Under the pieces are notes generated by a model. That model ran no database searches. It was not told where the DNA came from and worked only from the letters and a program-made list of their open reading frames with translations. Source: Hyaloscypha bicolor E (Eukaryota; Ascomycota; Leotiomycetes; Helotiales; Hyaloscyphaceae). Taken from it: a stretch of DNA of 64,000 nt. The DNA is taken from positions 2,074,014 through 2,138,013 of the forward strand of contig NW_020194558.1 in NCBI RefSeq assembly GCF_002865645.1, read 5' to 3'. Shown in pieces: positions 12,420 to 24,134 of this stretch (position 1 is its first letter; every line of letters starts with the position of its first letter). Both the position numbers and the translations under genes were made by a program.

Positions 12420-12955
12420 TGCGAAATGATGATTCTTGATATGATGCTGTCCAAAGCTCTCCCCAAAAAAGGAACTGGTTAGGAAATTATTATATTCGAG
12501 TAAGTTTTTTAAGGGACGTCTTTCGATTGATGGTATCGGAGAGCTGTGTACCACGCCTTGAGGACTGTGACCTGGACGTGGCGGTTTCAATTTATGGACA
12601 GACCATCCGAATAGCAAAGACGCCGGAAACGGAGGTATTTGGACTACCAAGTCGACCGCAGCTGAAAATCTCTCCAACATCGATCGACTGACTGCTCAGC
12701 AAGAATCTTAGCTCCCCGAGTCCGAAAAAAGCCTAGCCAAAGGTGTTGGCGTCTGACACTTGCCAATTGAGAGGCCTCTGAAATACTTCGGTCGCCAGTT
12801 GGGCCCGGCCAAAATACCCTCCACAGTCACATCCGCATCCCGAGAACCAAAATGTGCCTTTGGAATTTCGTTTATTTGTTGTCATCGCTATCTCCGTCTG
12901 AACCATGCAACAGCAAACCATTTCCATGCCAGAACCCCGAAAAGAAAACAACCCT
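12420..12955. other. Intergenic region downstream of uL14
   Basis: No gene seen. The interval holds the 5' flank of the epimerase pseudogene and the 3' flank of the uL14 gene. Confidence 0.5.
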
Positions 12956-13765
12956 TTACATGACGACACCGGAGTTGCTGGCAATACGCTGAGAACCTGT
13001 TAGCTATTTTCTCCTTGTGTGGAAAGGGTTGTAACATACTGGCCAAAGTTCAGCTGCCTCCTTTCCGACTGGTCCTGTAATTGCTGATCCTTTCATCTCT
13101 CCCTTGGGGTTGACGATCTGCAAACAAAATATCAGTAATTGTCCTCTCTAAAGCTTTGTTGGAGTTCTTCGACTGCAAATCCCATCTCATCCAATCCCGC
13201 CTGCGCCATGTGCCATCAGATCCAAGATTAAATCTGCACTTACCACACCAGCGTTATCCTCGAAGTACAAGAAAACACCATCAGTTCGTCTCCACGGCTT
13301 GCTTTGTCGGACAATAACAGCGGGCATGACCTTCTTCCTTAACTCAGGCTTTCCCTTCTTGACTGTAGCCATAACCATATCACCGACACCACCAGCAGGC
13401 AGACGGTTGAGACGCGCACCGATACCCTTAACGGAGATGATGTAGAGATTTCGTGCACCGCTGTTATCGCAGCAGTTCATGACGGCACCACTATAATCCA
13501 GCCGTTAGCCAGACACCCTCAGATCCCCCCTTCTCAATCCATATTCCTACTCCCAGGGCGATACTCAGAGGATAGGTATATTCGGGAAAACGTACACTGG
13601 GAGACCGAGGGTCATCTTGAGCTTGCCACCAGGGGCACCACGTCTGTATTCTCGTCAGCTCTCCATTTTCCCCAGAGATCGACTTCGTTTCCCCGTTGAT
13701 CGCAAGTCGCCATTGTTTCCAAATTGGGCAGCGGATGAGGGGCGGACATACGAGATCTTTGCCAT
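12956..13765 (-). CDS. 60S ribosomal protein uL14 (L23)
   Basis: Five exons: 13765-13752 (only 14 nt), 13643-13596, 13490-13244, 13117-13040 and 12988-12956; 139 aa, the usual eukaryotic length. The product starts [20 protein letters not shown] and continues with [80 protein letters not shown] and ends [10 protein letters not shown]. These are the conserved blocks of the large-subunit protein that contacts the bridge to the small subunit. Each junction keeps frame and restores a conserved block, so the model is firm despite the very short first exon. Confidence 0.96.
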
Positions 13766-14288
13766 TCCGACGGTAGATCTTTGATGCTTGTGAGGGGATC
13801 AAAGATGCGTGCTTCGTTGCTGGGGAAAATTTCCAGGTTTGTCGCCAAAATATTGCACAGTGTGTGAACTTTAAGGTTAGCGAGAGTCACGTGGCGCGCT
13901 AAATTTGGGGACAACTGATGTGGAGAAGGGACTGAAGTTAGTTGTCTCTCCTCAGGATTTTCAATTTTTGTAGGATATGGCATTCTGATATACTATACTC
14001 TGCATGAGTCGGTGTCACCTTCATTGTGGAAAGAATCTTCTAAAACCTTGGACTATCCTGCAACATCTACAAAAGTGTTCAACTCACCAGGAATATTTGC
14101 CAGTTGTCAAGAACCATTGCATTTGACCTACAGTAGGTGATCTGGAATATGAACATTTATTTATTTAACCCATTTTCGATTTCTATGAATCAGTCCCACC
14201 GACCAAGTCCAATATCCATACACCAGAACGCCTTGCTCCATGCTGCAACCATCGCGTGAAACTGCTATACAAAATCCTTTTTAGAATG
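13766..14288. other. uL14 promoter and RPD3 3' flank
   Basis: About 520 nt between two minus-strand genes. Open frames seen here are extensions of uL14 introns or antisense sequence. No additional gene. Confidence 0.6.
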
Positions 14289-16377
14289 CTACGTTTGTGA
14301 CTGCTCAGCAAGTTCGGTGGAAGCTTCGGCGGTGACATCCGCATCGGTTCTTTCTGCATCTCCTTCCTCCTTGACAACAGCAGGGTCAGTGGACTCTGAG
14401 ACAGGTTCAACGGGAGCAGCTGCTGGTGCAGCAGGTCCCACAGCTGCCTTGGGCGATGAAGCTGGGATGGACAACGGCGAAGGCGCCTTGACTTCGGGTA
14501 CGGGACCAGCCCCGGTCATATCGACATCGCCCTCAGTGTCGATAGTTGGCTTCGGCGAATGTGCTCGTGAAGGTGCATTTGACGGCCCCTGCTCCCCTGA
14601 TTCAATTGTGGCGTCAAGAGTCTTTTGCTCCATGATCTCTGCATTAACTTCTGCGTTTGCCTCTGTAGCCATTGCGGTAACAGCATCGTCAGCCTCCGCG
14701 CGCGCGGGAGTAGGTATCCCGCTGTCCATTTCAACATCGGAAGCGGCAGGATTTGGATTTTGATAGTCCATGATGTTGCGCCGCTTGACCGCGCCATTTT
14801 GCTGGCGGACACCATTGGCGCGATCTTGTTCTTCATCATCACTCTCCTCAAATTCATCATCTCTGGCAATTCGCTGATCCCATCGTCGCTTGGTGCTTCG
14901 GACGTCCTTGTTGTCATCTTCGTCCATATCGTCAGCGATATCCTCATCGTCTTCGGTACCACCAGTAATGGTCGTGCGAGGAACGTCTGTCATTTGAACA
15001 GAAGGTGGACCAGTTTTTCTGAGGTTGTTGATAACTTGAGTTTTGATCTTCTCGAGATAATCCCTAGAGTTGGCGTTCTCCATATTTGAAGCTTTGACAT
15101 CCAGATCATAGTCCGGACCGTAGTACTAATTCGTGTTAGATGAAAAGGGAATAAATACGGAAGTGAAACTTACCTCGTAGTATTCGTTGTAAGGAAGAGT
15201 TCGGTCGAGATCCATACCAACAAGGCGACCAGTCTCATACGCCCAAGTACGTGCAACATTGCGCATCGTATATCCACCGCCACCAAGCACAAGTGTAGGG
15301 ACATTGAAACTCTTGACAAATGTGACGCAATTTGCGTGGCCTTTCATACTGAGGTTGAAGCAACCAAGACGGTCACCAGACAAGCTATCACCACCACACT
15401 GAAGAACGATAGCCTCCGGTTGATAATAAGTCATGACGGCTTGGATGACAGGCTCAAAGATGGACTTGTAGGTTGCATCATCAATGCCGTCTCGAAGAGG
15501 AAAATTGACAGCATAGTTCTTGCCAGCGCCAACACCGATGTCGCGAAGCTCACCAGTACCTGGAAAATACTCGCCGTACTTATGGAAAGAAACAGTCATG
15601 ACTCGGTCTGTGGTATAGAACGCTTCCTCAACGCCATCACCGTGGTGGACGTCGATGTCGATGTACAAAACCCTCTTCTTGAACCGGAGGAGCTCAATAA
15701 TGCCGAGGACGATATCTACAATCATTAACACCCAGCTCATACCAAACAAGGCAGTTCAACCTACCGTTGACGTAGCAGAAACCACTTGCTTCACTCTTTT
15801 TGGCGTGATGAAGTCCTCCGGCCCAGTTGATGGCGATGTCGCATTTGCCCCTGTTGAGACGAGCTGCCCCCTCCATACTGCCACCAGCGCTGATACCGCA
15901 AAAGTCAAACAGCCCGTCGAAGACTGGGCAATCATCACCGACATTGTACTTCCCCTGCTCCTTGGCGAAGTTGTCCATATTGTCTGGAGTGACTTTCTGG
16001 AGGAAGTCGATATACTCGTCCGTGTGGAATTGGGTCATTTCATGGCGAGTAGCCGGTTTTGCGCGCTGGCCACCAGATGTCAGTAGACTGTGATATACGT
16101 GATTTTGAATTACGGCATCATGCGAAAGCACTCGATAGTGTAGGGCTCGAGAAGAGAAGAGGTGTTGCAGCTTCCCACTCACATAAATCTCCATCTTTTG
16201 GTAGACGCCATAGTTCATGATCAAGCTATGCGCCAACCGAATTCGATGAGGTTTCATGGGATGCCCGGCGACATAAGCATAATTTCCAACATCGGAATCG
16301 TAGAAGTATGCAACCCGCTTCTTGGTGCTTGGGCCGTTCGCTGGAGGCTCATCGACGGGGGCTGCAAAGGATGTCAT
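14289..16377 (-). CDS. RPD3: Class I histone deacetylase RPD3
   Basis: Four exons: 16377-16183, 16065-15765, 15715-15174 and 15125-14289; 624 aa. Class I catalytic features are complete: [23 protein letters not shown] near the N-terminus, the catalytic His pair at 151-152 ([19 protein letters not shown]), zinc ligands in [14 protein letters not shown], and [40 protein letters not shown]. The remaining 240 or so residues are an acidic, Ala/Pro/Glu-rich tail, longer than in yeast Rpd3 but common in filamentous fungi. It deacetylates histone tails in Sin3-type nuclear complexes. Intron 1 (117 nt) is in frame and has no stop. An upstream in-frame ATG exists at 16437, but MTSFAAP fits better. The gene is divergent from RPN11. 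Confidence 0.96.
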
Positions 16378-16977
16378 TTTGGACGGAGAAGATGCGACGA
16401 AGATGGAGGAAATGTAGTGCTTTCGAAAATGTAGCAAGAGGGTAGTTAGATTCGCGGTGTGTCGTGCCCCCGTGTTTTTAACTGAGCGGCCCTAGATTGT
16501 GGAAATATTGAAAGTGGGAAAACGTGAAGTTTGAAGGAACGGATATCAGAGCTCAAACTCCCGTTCTCTGTAGCACCAGCCAATCTACCCGAAAGCGGAT
16601 AAGCGTAATTCTCTTGCGGGTGTGGTTCTACCTCCCCACTGCTTTCTATCAAAGGTTGAAACTACTCACCGAATATCTACTCATATAGAGGAAGTAATAT
16701 TTCTATGTTCGAAGAAAAACTGGTACAAAATCGGCTTTTCGTGTGCTGTCCGTAAGAAGAGGAAAAGACGAGGCTGTCCCAAGGCTGAGATCATGTGATT
16801 TAGTTTCGCGCTAAACTTAAAATTGGCCCAAGAAGCTCAAGGCAGCTTGGAGACGCGAAAGCAATCAACATCAAAAGCTTCACCTTTGTGGCAACGACTT
16901 GACGACGAAGAAGTTAACGCCACACCGAATTCTCAGCTTAACTGCTCCAAGCCGAATACCACCATAAATCACCCATC
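16378..16977. promoter_or_regulatory. Bidirectional promoter of RPD3 and RPN11
   Basis: Six hundred nt separate the two divergent start codons. A TTTCGCGC motif at 16804-16811 matches the E2F/MBF-type consensus, which would fit cell-cycle-linked expression. This is only a motif match. No open frame of note lies here. Confidence 0.5.
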
Positions 16978-18122
16978 ATGGACAGGTTAAACCGAATGCT
17001 GGCCTCGGCTGGTAATATGGGTGGTCTCAACAGCGCTGCGCCTGGATCTGTGAATACCATCCTCTACTCTTGAACAGCATCTTGACCTTCCGGAGGAAAC
17101 ATAGCTAATACAAGATGACTGCAGGATAATACAAATCTCATCGACAACTCCGAAACCGTTTACATCTCCTCCCTTGCGCTCTTGAAGATGCTGCGACACG
17201 GCAGGGCGGGTGTGCCGATGGAAGTTATGGGTTTGATGTTGGGAGAATTTGTGGATGATTTCACAGTCCGAGTAGTAGATGTGTTTGCCATGCCGCAAAG
17301 TGGAACGGGAGTCAGTGTCGAGGCAGTTGATCCTGTTTTCCAAACAAAGATGATGGACATGTTACGACAAACGGGACGGTACGTGTTAAAACTTTGATTT
17401 CAATAACAGCAAGCTGATGATATCTTTACATCAGGCCTGAGACTGTTGTTGGCTGGTACCATTCCCATCCTGGTTTCGGTTGCTGGCTTTCCTCCGTGGA
17501 TATCAACACACAACAATCCTTCGAACAATTGACACCTCGAGCCGTTGCCGTGGTTGTTGACCCCATCCAATCCGTCAAGGGCAAGGTTGTCATCGATGCC
17601 TTCAGACTTATCAATCCACAATCTCTTATGCTTGGACAAGAGCCACGCCAAAGCACTTCGAACTTGGGTCACCTGAACAAGCCTTCCATTCAGGCGCTCA
17701 TCCACGGCCTCAACAGACATTACTACAGCATTGGTATCAACTACCGGAAGACCGCCCTCGAAGAAAATATGTTGATGAACCTCCACAAACACGTCTGGAC
17801 GGAAGGACTGCAAATGGAAGATTTCCGGGTTGAGGGAACGCGAAATTCAGAGCGGTTAAAGAAGCTTGTTGGCCTCGCGGAGGGATATGAGAAGAGAGTC
17901 AAGGAGGAAACAGAGTTGACTAAGGATCAATTGAAGACAAGATATGTCGGAAAAGTCGACCCCAAGAAGCACCTGGAGGACGTTGGACAGCAACTAATCG
18001 AAGACAACATCGTATCTGTGTCAAGACAGATGATCGACAAGGAAGCTTCAGCTCCAAAAGAGAAGTCTGGTGCGAACGGGCATGCAAATGGGGATGCCAT
18101 GGATGTGGAGGAGGAACTATAA
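16978..18122 (+). CDS. RPN11: 26S proteasome regulatory subunit RPN11, JAMM deubiquitinase
   Basis: Three exons: 16978-17049, 17125-17378 and 17435-18122; 337 aa. It begins [17 protein letters not shown] and shows the MPN+ domain with [17 protein letters not shown] and the zinc motif [14 protein letters not shown] (H118, H120, D131). Other conserved blocks are [33 protein letters not shown] and [20 protein letters not shown]. In the proteasome lid this enzyme removes ubiquitin chains from substrates as they enter the core. The C-terminus ends in an acidic DAMDVEEEL. All junctions restore invariant sequence. Confidence 0.97.
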
Positions 18123-21100
18123 TGACATCAGCATCACATTGTACAATAGGCGTTGGGCTTGGTGATCACCGCTACACGGCAAGAGCTACTACAGGCAATC
18201 CGTCGGGGCGTCGGATTCTAGAGTCAATACTAGGCGGCTTCTGCAAAGATTTTGAAACTGCTGCAGCGTGAAATGGGAATCTGGCTGGTTGAGTATGTCT
18301 TCTTTTGAAACAATGTCTACTGACTCTGTCTTTGCAAACTAGGAATTTACTTTGGTCACTTCAAGTCTCAATCCTCATGTAGTTTCTCATACAATACGCC
18401 AAAGCTCGATCTGCATTCCCACCGAATTCCTCTTGAATCAACCTCCATTATTACTAACTATCACGTTCGCAACGGCCGACTATGAAACCCCGTCGCCTAA
18501 CTGCATGAGCTGGACGTCACACTTCATCCTTTTTTGGAGATATGAAAACCTTTTCTAACGCGTGCATGAAGTATGTCAGCATGCCTGCGTTCCGAGCTTG
18601 CTTTTCTTCTGCTAAGACATGCCCATGATCGAGGAATATAGGGGTCAACTTGCTGTAAGGTCAACTTAGTCTTCAGGGCGATGAAACAAGTTCCTCTTGC
18701 TGTTCTTTTAGGATTCATTTCACGAAGCCATAACGAGAGTTTGCATGGGATGCCACACTACCGTCCTGGATCTTCGACATCTCTGCTTGACTAGTGCCTT
18801 GAACTATGCAGATCTCATACCATCCCGACATACGGAGCTCTTGGTGTCAGAGGAAACTCATCAAATGCATTATCTTCGAAAGGATAATGCCCAGGCCGCG
18901 GCTGGATCATCGAGCTCGAACAGGCTCGTTCAGCGCCTCTGGTGGAAATGTCCATGTAAGGATGCAAAGACGGATCTGACATACCTTTCGGGGGCGGCCC
19001 GCTCAGAGCTTCCTGCGGGACATGCAGGAGACGGAGGCATCCATAGCTGACGGACGAAAGAACAGAAGGCACACCTGTACCACTCTCCCAAACTAGACGA
19101 TCGAAGGACGAAGGGAAGCAATCATACCGTCACCTTCCTCTTCTATCACAGAATCAAACTTCTGCAATCTGCACAGGGAACTACATGCAGACTGCAGACA
19201 CGACGCTTGAAGTTCAGGGACTTCCGCTCTTCTCCGCAGTCCTATGTCGGAATTCAGGGGAAGACTTTCGTCATATTGTTGATGGCTTGTCAGCTTAGCA
19301 CTACTGCACGGTACCGCAGCTTCCGCAAGCCTTACCCATGTGGAAATTCTACGAGCTGCCCCCCTGTCAGGCTATCTTGTCCCACGATCCCATGCAGCGG
19401 CACTTGGTCGTACAAACTGCCCGTTCGTCATTTGACTCTGTCGTGCGGTGGTACCACTATGTAAAGGAAAATCCCGGCAATACTTGCTCTTCACGCCTTC
19501 GATCTCAGCCTCCTCGTAACAAACTAAGTGCTTCATCTCCGTTAAAAGCCACCGGCCGTCGTAGTAGATAGTGAAAAGCGGCTTTTCATTTTTACTGCCA
19601 AATGTAAAGTTGAACATTTCAAAGTCTACCTCCCGAATATTCCCTCAACCTATCGTATATTATCATCAAGGAGCACCCTTTTCGAGTGTCCCTGAAGTTC
19701 TCGAAAAATCAAATCCTTATTACCCGCCGAAGCTAAGGATATTAAACGACCACTAACATCGGGACTTTCAAAACGGGCGCCGCTTTTTCTGTCTGTCTAC
19801 GAAGAGCCGCTCCCTCGCTCATGCAAACGCCCTCACAATGCACTTGCTCGGCTTCACATGGGACTTTATTGGCAAGATTGGCGTTCGTATTAAGATATCA
19901 GCCTCGAAAAGCAATACCTTAAAAAAGCGGGCCTTTCTTTTCTATCGTTCCATAATCCTTCTGCACCCTTCTCATACGGCTGCTCCATGCAGCGACCACA
20001 CCCTCTCGCACACGCAAGAGTGTCGTGGTCCAATTATAAAAGAGCGATAAATGAAAACTGTTGGTGGCTGCTGACGGCGTCGGTACAGGAGGCTGAGCGG
20101 GTACTCGCTTCTCGGCCAACCCCTGAATACAAGCATGGAAGCTTCAAAGAATGTTCCCCAACCCCTGCTCGGAAATCGTTCCCCTTCCCCGGGTCCACCT
20201 GTCAGCATCTCTGACTAACGGAGAGAAGTCATCGCCTACCAAGTGCCGAAGGAAGGCTGATAGGGTAGAAAAGGGGGTCGTGTGTATCTCAACGTCTGGC
20301 AATCCTTGCGTGATGTGCCACGGAGGCCGAACCGAAAGTGGAAGCTCCCTTTCCTCCTCAGTATCCCCCAAGCTTCCATGGCCGGGCGACCTGTCAGCCT
20401 CACCACTCAGGTAGATGAGATGAAACGTCTTCTTTCAAAGGAAAGACCAAGATTCGGCCCTACCTGAGAGTAGTGGGAAACAAGTTCGCCATTGCACAAC
20501 GTCAGAGCGCTTAGCAAAACTTGATGACCAGGGGAAATGATTGTACCATGCTCCCTGGGAACATTGGTGGCGTACGGTACAATTGTTTATCAGAGAAACT
20601 GGTGATATGCAGCTGAGCAAAGTTCCGAGGGATAATTTCTCCTACCAAGGGGCCGGGAAGGTGAGACACTGAGAACTTCGGTGAGAAGAGAGGACAATTG
20701 CCCACAATTCAAATCAGTCAAAGCTTCAAGACACGTCGTCTATGGATTGCAGCGTTGAAGCCATACGCCATCTTCTTGCATCGGAGCTTCATTCTCGACA
20801 TGTATTCGGACTCGACTGTCTTGCTGCGTCCTACCGGAACAAAAGGGCTCTTGGTACGGAGTATTGACCACGTCAAACGGTCCTGTCCTCGCCACGTGGC
20901 ATCCTTGTTCATGTCAGCACTCTGTTCCCAAGATAAGGGAATCTGAGAGCCTCCTGGGACCTTCAGCTGGGACTTTCAGCCCTTCAGGCTCATGCAAGTT
21001 CTGGTTGCACCACGACGGCGCAGCAACAATCAGCTGCCTATTACAGAATTCCAATGAAAATCGATCGACAGTTTCCACCAAAGACCCTGGCAAAACTGGT

Positions 21101-22572
21101 TCCCAAAAGGAGTGGCTGTGCTTCGAGCTGTCGTGAACCTGGGCACACAGACCCGTGTGCTCGGGCGAGACGAGTGATCCGACGCCGAGAAGAAGGGTTT
21201 GGGGGCCGAGCCGACTGCTGCAGGAAACCCGGCAATGTGATGAGCAGGGAAGAATCTTTCCGAATCATACAGTAGGAACGCTGCGAGACTGCATAACTTT
21301 ATACGAATCGCCGAAAGCTGGAAGGAGCCCAAACGACATTAGTGTGACCAGGAGCTTTCTCGTGGGCAATGGGGGAGCCAGTAATAATGCAGCCTTCTCA
21401 GTCTCTCGACCCGGACATGGGGAGAAACATGGCTCACCAGCTAAGTTCGCCAGCAGAAGGCTTGATCACCGTGCCAAGCTAATCCTTCATGTCTCATTGT
21501 TGGGCAGGTTCCCTGTTTTTTGACAGCAGGCTGAGGTCTCTCGTCCCGAGTTTTGCTTTTTGTCTCTACCATGTGTCCTGAGCTGACACCCTGGCTACGC
21601 CAAAGCGCCTCGAGCACACTTTCCCCAGGATCAATTCCTCAAGCGGTTATATCGGTACCAAATAATGAACGGCGAAAAGTCCAACACCCAGGAATATGTT
21701 GCCGCTTTGAGTAGCATGTGCAGCGCAAACGGACGAGCTCCTATCTCTCCAATAGGCAGCTCTTGCGACACATGCATTAGTTGAAGGAAGAAGGAACCCG
21801 CGGGGGCTATCTCCTTTCACCATTCACCTAACTAAGTACGAAGTTACGAGGTTACCTCTTTTTCGTATGGAGGCTTTGCTTCCGTCGAGTCGGCCACAAA
21901 TCGGTGGCACATCCATGAGGGTTACGGAAAGGAAGGCAGTCAGGACCCTGGAGAGTGCCACGGTTTCCATGGCGCATCACTTTGATCAGTTCTCATCTCA
22001 CCAGTGCTCTCGTTGCCATCAATCAAGTGCGCAATCTACCGCCCAAGTGGGCCTCTTCCCATTCCACCGGCGCTGCAAATCCCAAAACCGTGGTCGTGGG
22101 TTTTATCCAGCTCTCACGCCATTCCGGATAATTAGAGACGAGCCGTCCCCGGTCTCTCCCTCCTTGTTTCGCGTAAAACGCCCGCCCCGGCTGGGGTGTT
22201 GAAGAGAGGATGCAGGCGTCGATCTGGGCTTCGTTTCCTTCCCCTCATTTCTTTGGTGTCTGGTCCTTGCCGATATGAGCCGTGTTATGCAGGAGCCGGG
22301 CGGCCGTGTTCAGAGCTCGGGTCGGTTGCTGTTCTTCCCCCAGAGTTACTCGTGCGCCTCCTCAAACAATGTGGAGTGGGTTGTTTCCCAACCTCAAGTT
22401 TCCGAGACCCTGGATGCCGCCTAGAAGTGCTCCTATTATCACCCCTGTTGCCTGCGTGCCAAAGAATGAGCATAAGTAGTAATATATTGCAGCCGGGTAC
22501 CCTTCTCTTCCGGAGTTACCCCCCTTCTGCCCAATCCCGACCTACGCCAAATCTTGCACCGAAGCGGGTACT
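18123..22572. other. 4.4-kb gene-poor region
   Basis: No complete gene was recognised. The base composition is unremarkable and I saw neither AT-rich decay nor terminal repeats, so a mutated transposon is not indicated. One minus-strand frame (19372-19617) reads like protein and is listed separately. Frames from about 21.8 to 22.6 kb are Arg/Pro/Ser-rich and look spurious. Part of the region may be the promoter or leader of the 22573 gene. Confidence 0.4.
19372..19617 (-). other. Coding-like fragment, unassigned
   Basis: Reading from 19617 leftwards, the first 50 residues have balanced composition and alternate like a beta-rich domain (FNFTFGSKNEKPLFTIYYDG, then LLTEMKHLVCYEEAEIEGVK, then SKYC). 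The last 30 codons look like intron or noise. A stop lies a few codons upstream in the same frame, and an AG acceptor is available there, so this could be one exon of a small gene. I found no matching first exon with a signal peptide. No family recognised. Confidence 0.25.
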
Positions 22573-23477
22573 ATGGAACTTCAAAGCCTTGAGTTGACAG
22601 TTGAAGATATTTTGAATTTCCATCGTGGCTGGATTACGGAATTGTATGTTCAAGTCAAAAAGACAGCAACGGAGATAGTCGCGCTCTTGCATGAGGAGCG
22701 TCACCTCTTTGTCACGTGCGACTTCTCCCTCCAACCACTCTTCATTGACTAACAGAGAATAGGCTTGCACAGATTCAACGTTGTATCGAAGAATGGAACC
22801 TCGTTCAACTTCCAGCCGACGAAATTTCTGTGCCTTCGCCGTCACCTACGCTTTCAGATGACTGGGAGTTTGTCTCCATACCACCCAAATCTGAGGCCGT
22901 TCCACGAACTGTTCCACAAGCTTCGTACACACCGAGTGATCCAGCCCAAGTCTTCGAATACAACCAAAAGCCTTTGCCTTCTATACCTACCCAAAAGATC
23001 GCCCAAAAGTCTTCCAAGATCCAGAAGAGGAGACCTTCATCAACCACGGACCGTCTCAAACTCACTTGCCATCACGGCCCAACACTATTCGATGTACACG
23101 AAGTACAGACCAGGCTTGAGTTGATTCCGAATGGGACTTCGCCCATAGATAGGTATACTCAGGATGAACAGACCCATGAGCGGATTGCTCTCGGTCTGGA
23201 AGAGGAGGAGAAGGAAGAGGATGTTGTTATGCATCCCTGGCGACGAGCAGCAGATTCTAAAACGAGGGGAGCAAGAGAAGAAAAACGAGTCAGGAAAATT
23301 GACGAGACCAGGAGGCCGAAGAATAATAAGGATGCTACCAATGACGAACTTCCTGCCAGCCGCGAAAGCAATGGGAAGCGGAAGCGTGAGCCACAGCAAC
23401 GGCCACGGCCAAGCGAAGACGAGCAGGAAAGTCCAAAACGGAAGAAGACGCCTCCCTCGTCGCCGGACGAGGCATGA
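22573..23477 (+). CDS. Hypothetical basic protein, 261 aa
   Basis: Two exons, 22573-22643 and 22763-23477; donor ATT/GTATGT, acceptor AATAG. The product starts MELQSLELTVEDILNFHRGW, continues through the junction as ITELLAQIQRCIEEWNLVQL, and then carries SPTLSDDWEFVSIPP. The C-terminal third is charged: a run of acidic residues (LEEEEKEEDVV) followed by Arg/Lys-rich stretches (KRKREPQQRPRPSEDEQESPKRKK) that resemble nuclear-localisation signals. It has no membrane segment. No enzymatic motif recognised; a nuclear role is a guess from composition. Confidence 0.6.
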
Positions 23478-23850
23478 TCTTCGGCATAACAAAAGTTATT
23501 GGTTTCTTTGAAAGGTATTTCAGCGAGCGAGTTTTCAAATGTCGGTTGTTAGGAATTCAATACCGGAGTCGGGGTCGGGTCACGGATGCGGGAATGTAAC
23601 AACAAAAAGGGAACACTGATGCCATGGCGATGGAAAAATCTTGCATTATTTCTTCTTTTATTTCAGTCATTATCATGATAGATGAGTTTTTCGTTACCAG
23701 AGGAAATGAGAACCTTCTCTCTCCAAAGTCCATTACTGCCTGTCTAGGGCTTCATTCCAGCATCAAACTGACATCCAGTCTTTGCCGCTCATTACTGCTC
23801 ATTACCTCTTCGATACCTCCACCCCATACCGTCACAGGAGCTTCACCTCC
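23478..23850. other. Short convergent intergenic region
   Basis: The 3' ends of the 261-aa gene and of the secreted-protein gene meet here. No gene seen. Confidence 0.5.
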
Positions 23851-24134
23851 TTAAGTGCATTTCACCTGCTCACAGCAGGGGTTCGTCACACATTGGAAAT
23901 TATCACTACTGTACACGGTCAATACTCTGTTGACTTGGATTGAGACGGAGGTGCAATCGCTTACCCAGGAGGGCACGAACAAGTATTTGCATTATAGCAA
24001 TCAGGGTAGCAGATGTAATACACCCCGTACTCTTGTCGTGCCTGAAGGGCGGCATTGGAAGGGCTAGTAGGTGCAGTGAGAGCCAGCGGAGTGAGGAAGG
24101 TGAGGAGGAGCGAGATCGTGAGGAAGCGTGCCAT
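23851..24134 (-). CDS. Small cysteine-rich secreted protein, 75 aa
   Basis: Two exons, 24134-23965 and 23908-23851, joined over a 56-nt intron (GTAAGC to ACAG). The protein starts MARFLTISLLLTFLTPLALT, a clear signal peptide of about 20 residues, then a short Ser/Asn/Ala stretch ending in a possible Kex2-like site (QAR). The mature part holds eight cysteines in 33 residues: C42, C46, C52, C54, C63, C68, C69 and C74, ending CCEQVKCT. Eight cysteines allow four disulfides, as in secreted effector-like or defence peptides of fungi. Too short for homology by eye. An AAATAAATA box lies about 170 nt upstream. The coding reading is supported by the in-frame join across the splice. Confidence 0.7.

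Noticed and set aside
14317..14763. 148-codon plus-strand frame and other long frames antisense to RPD3
   Set aside because: They mirror the Ala/Glu/Ser-rich tail of RPD3 on the other strand; no independent start context or motif.
22196..22597. 133-codon plus-strand frame before the 261-aa gene
   Set aside because: Arg/Pro/Ser/Leu-rich, overlaps the start of the better-supported gene in another frame.
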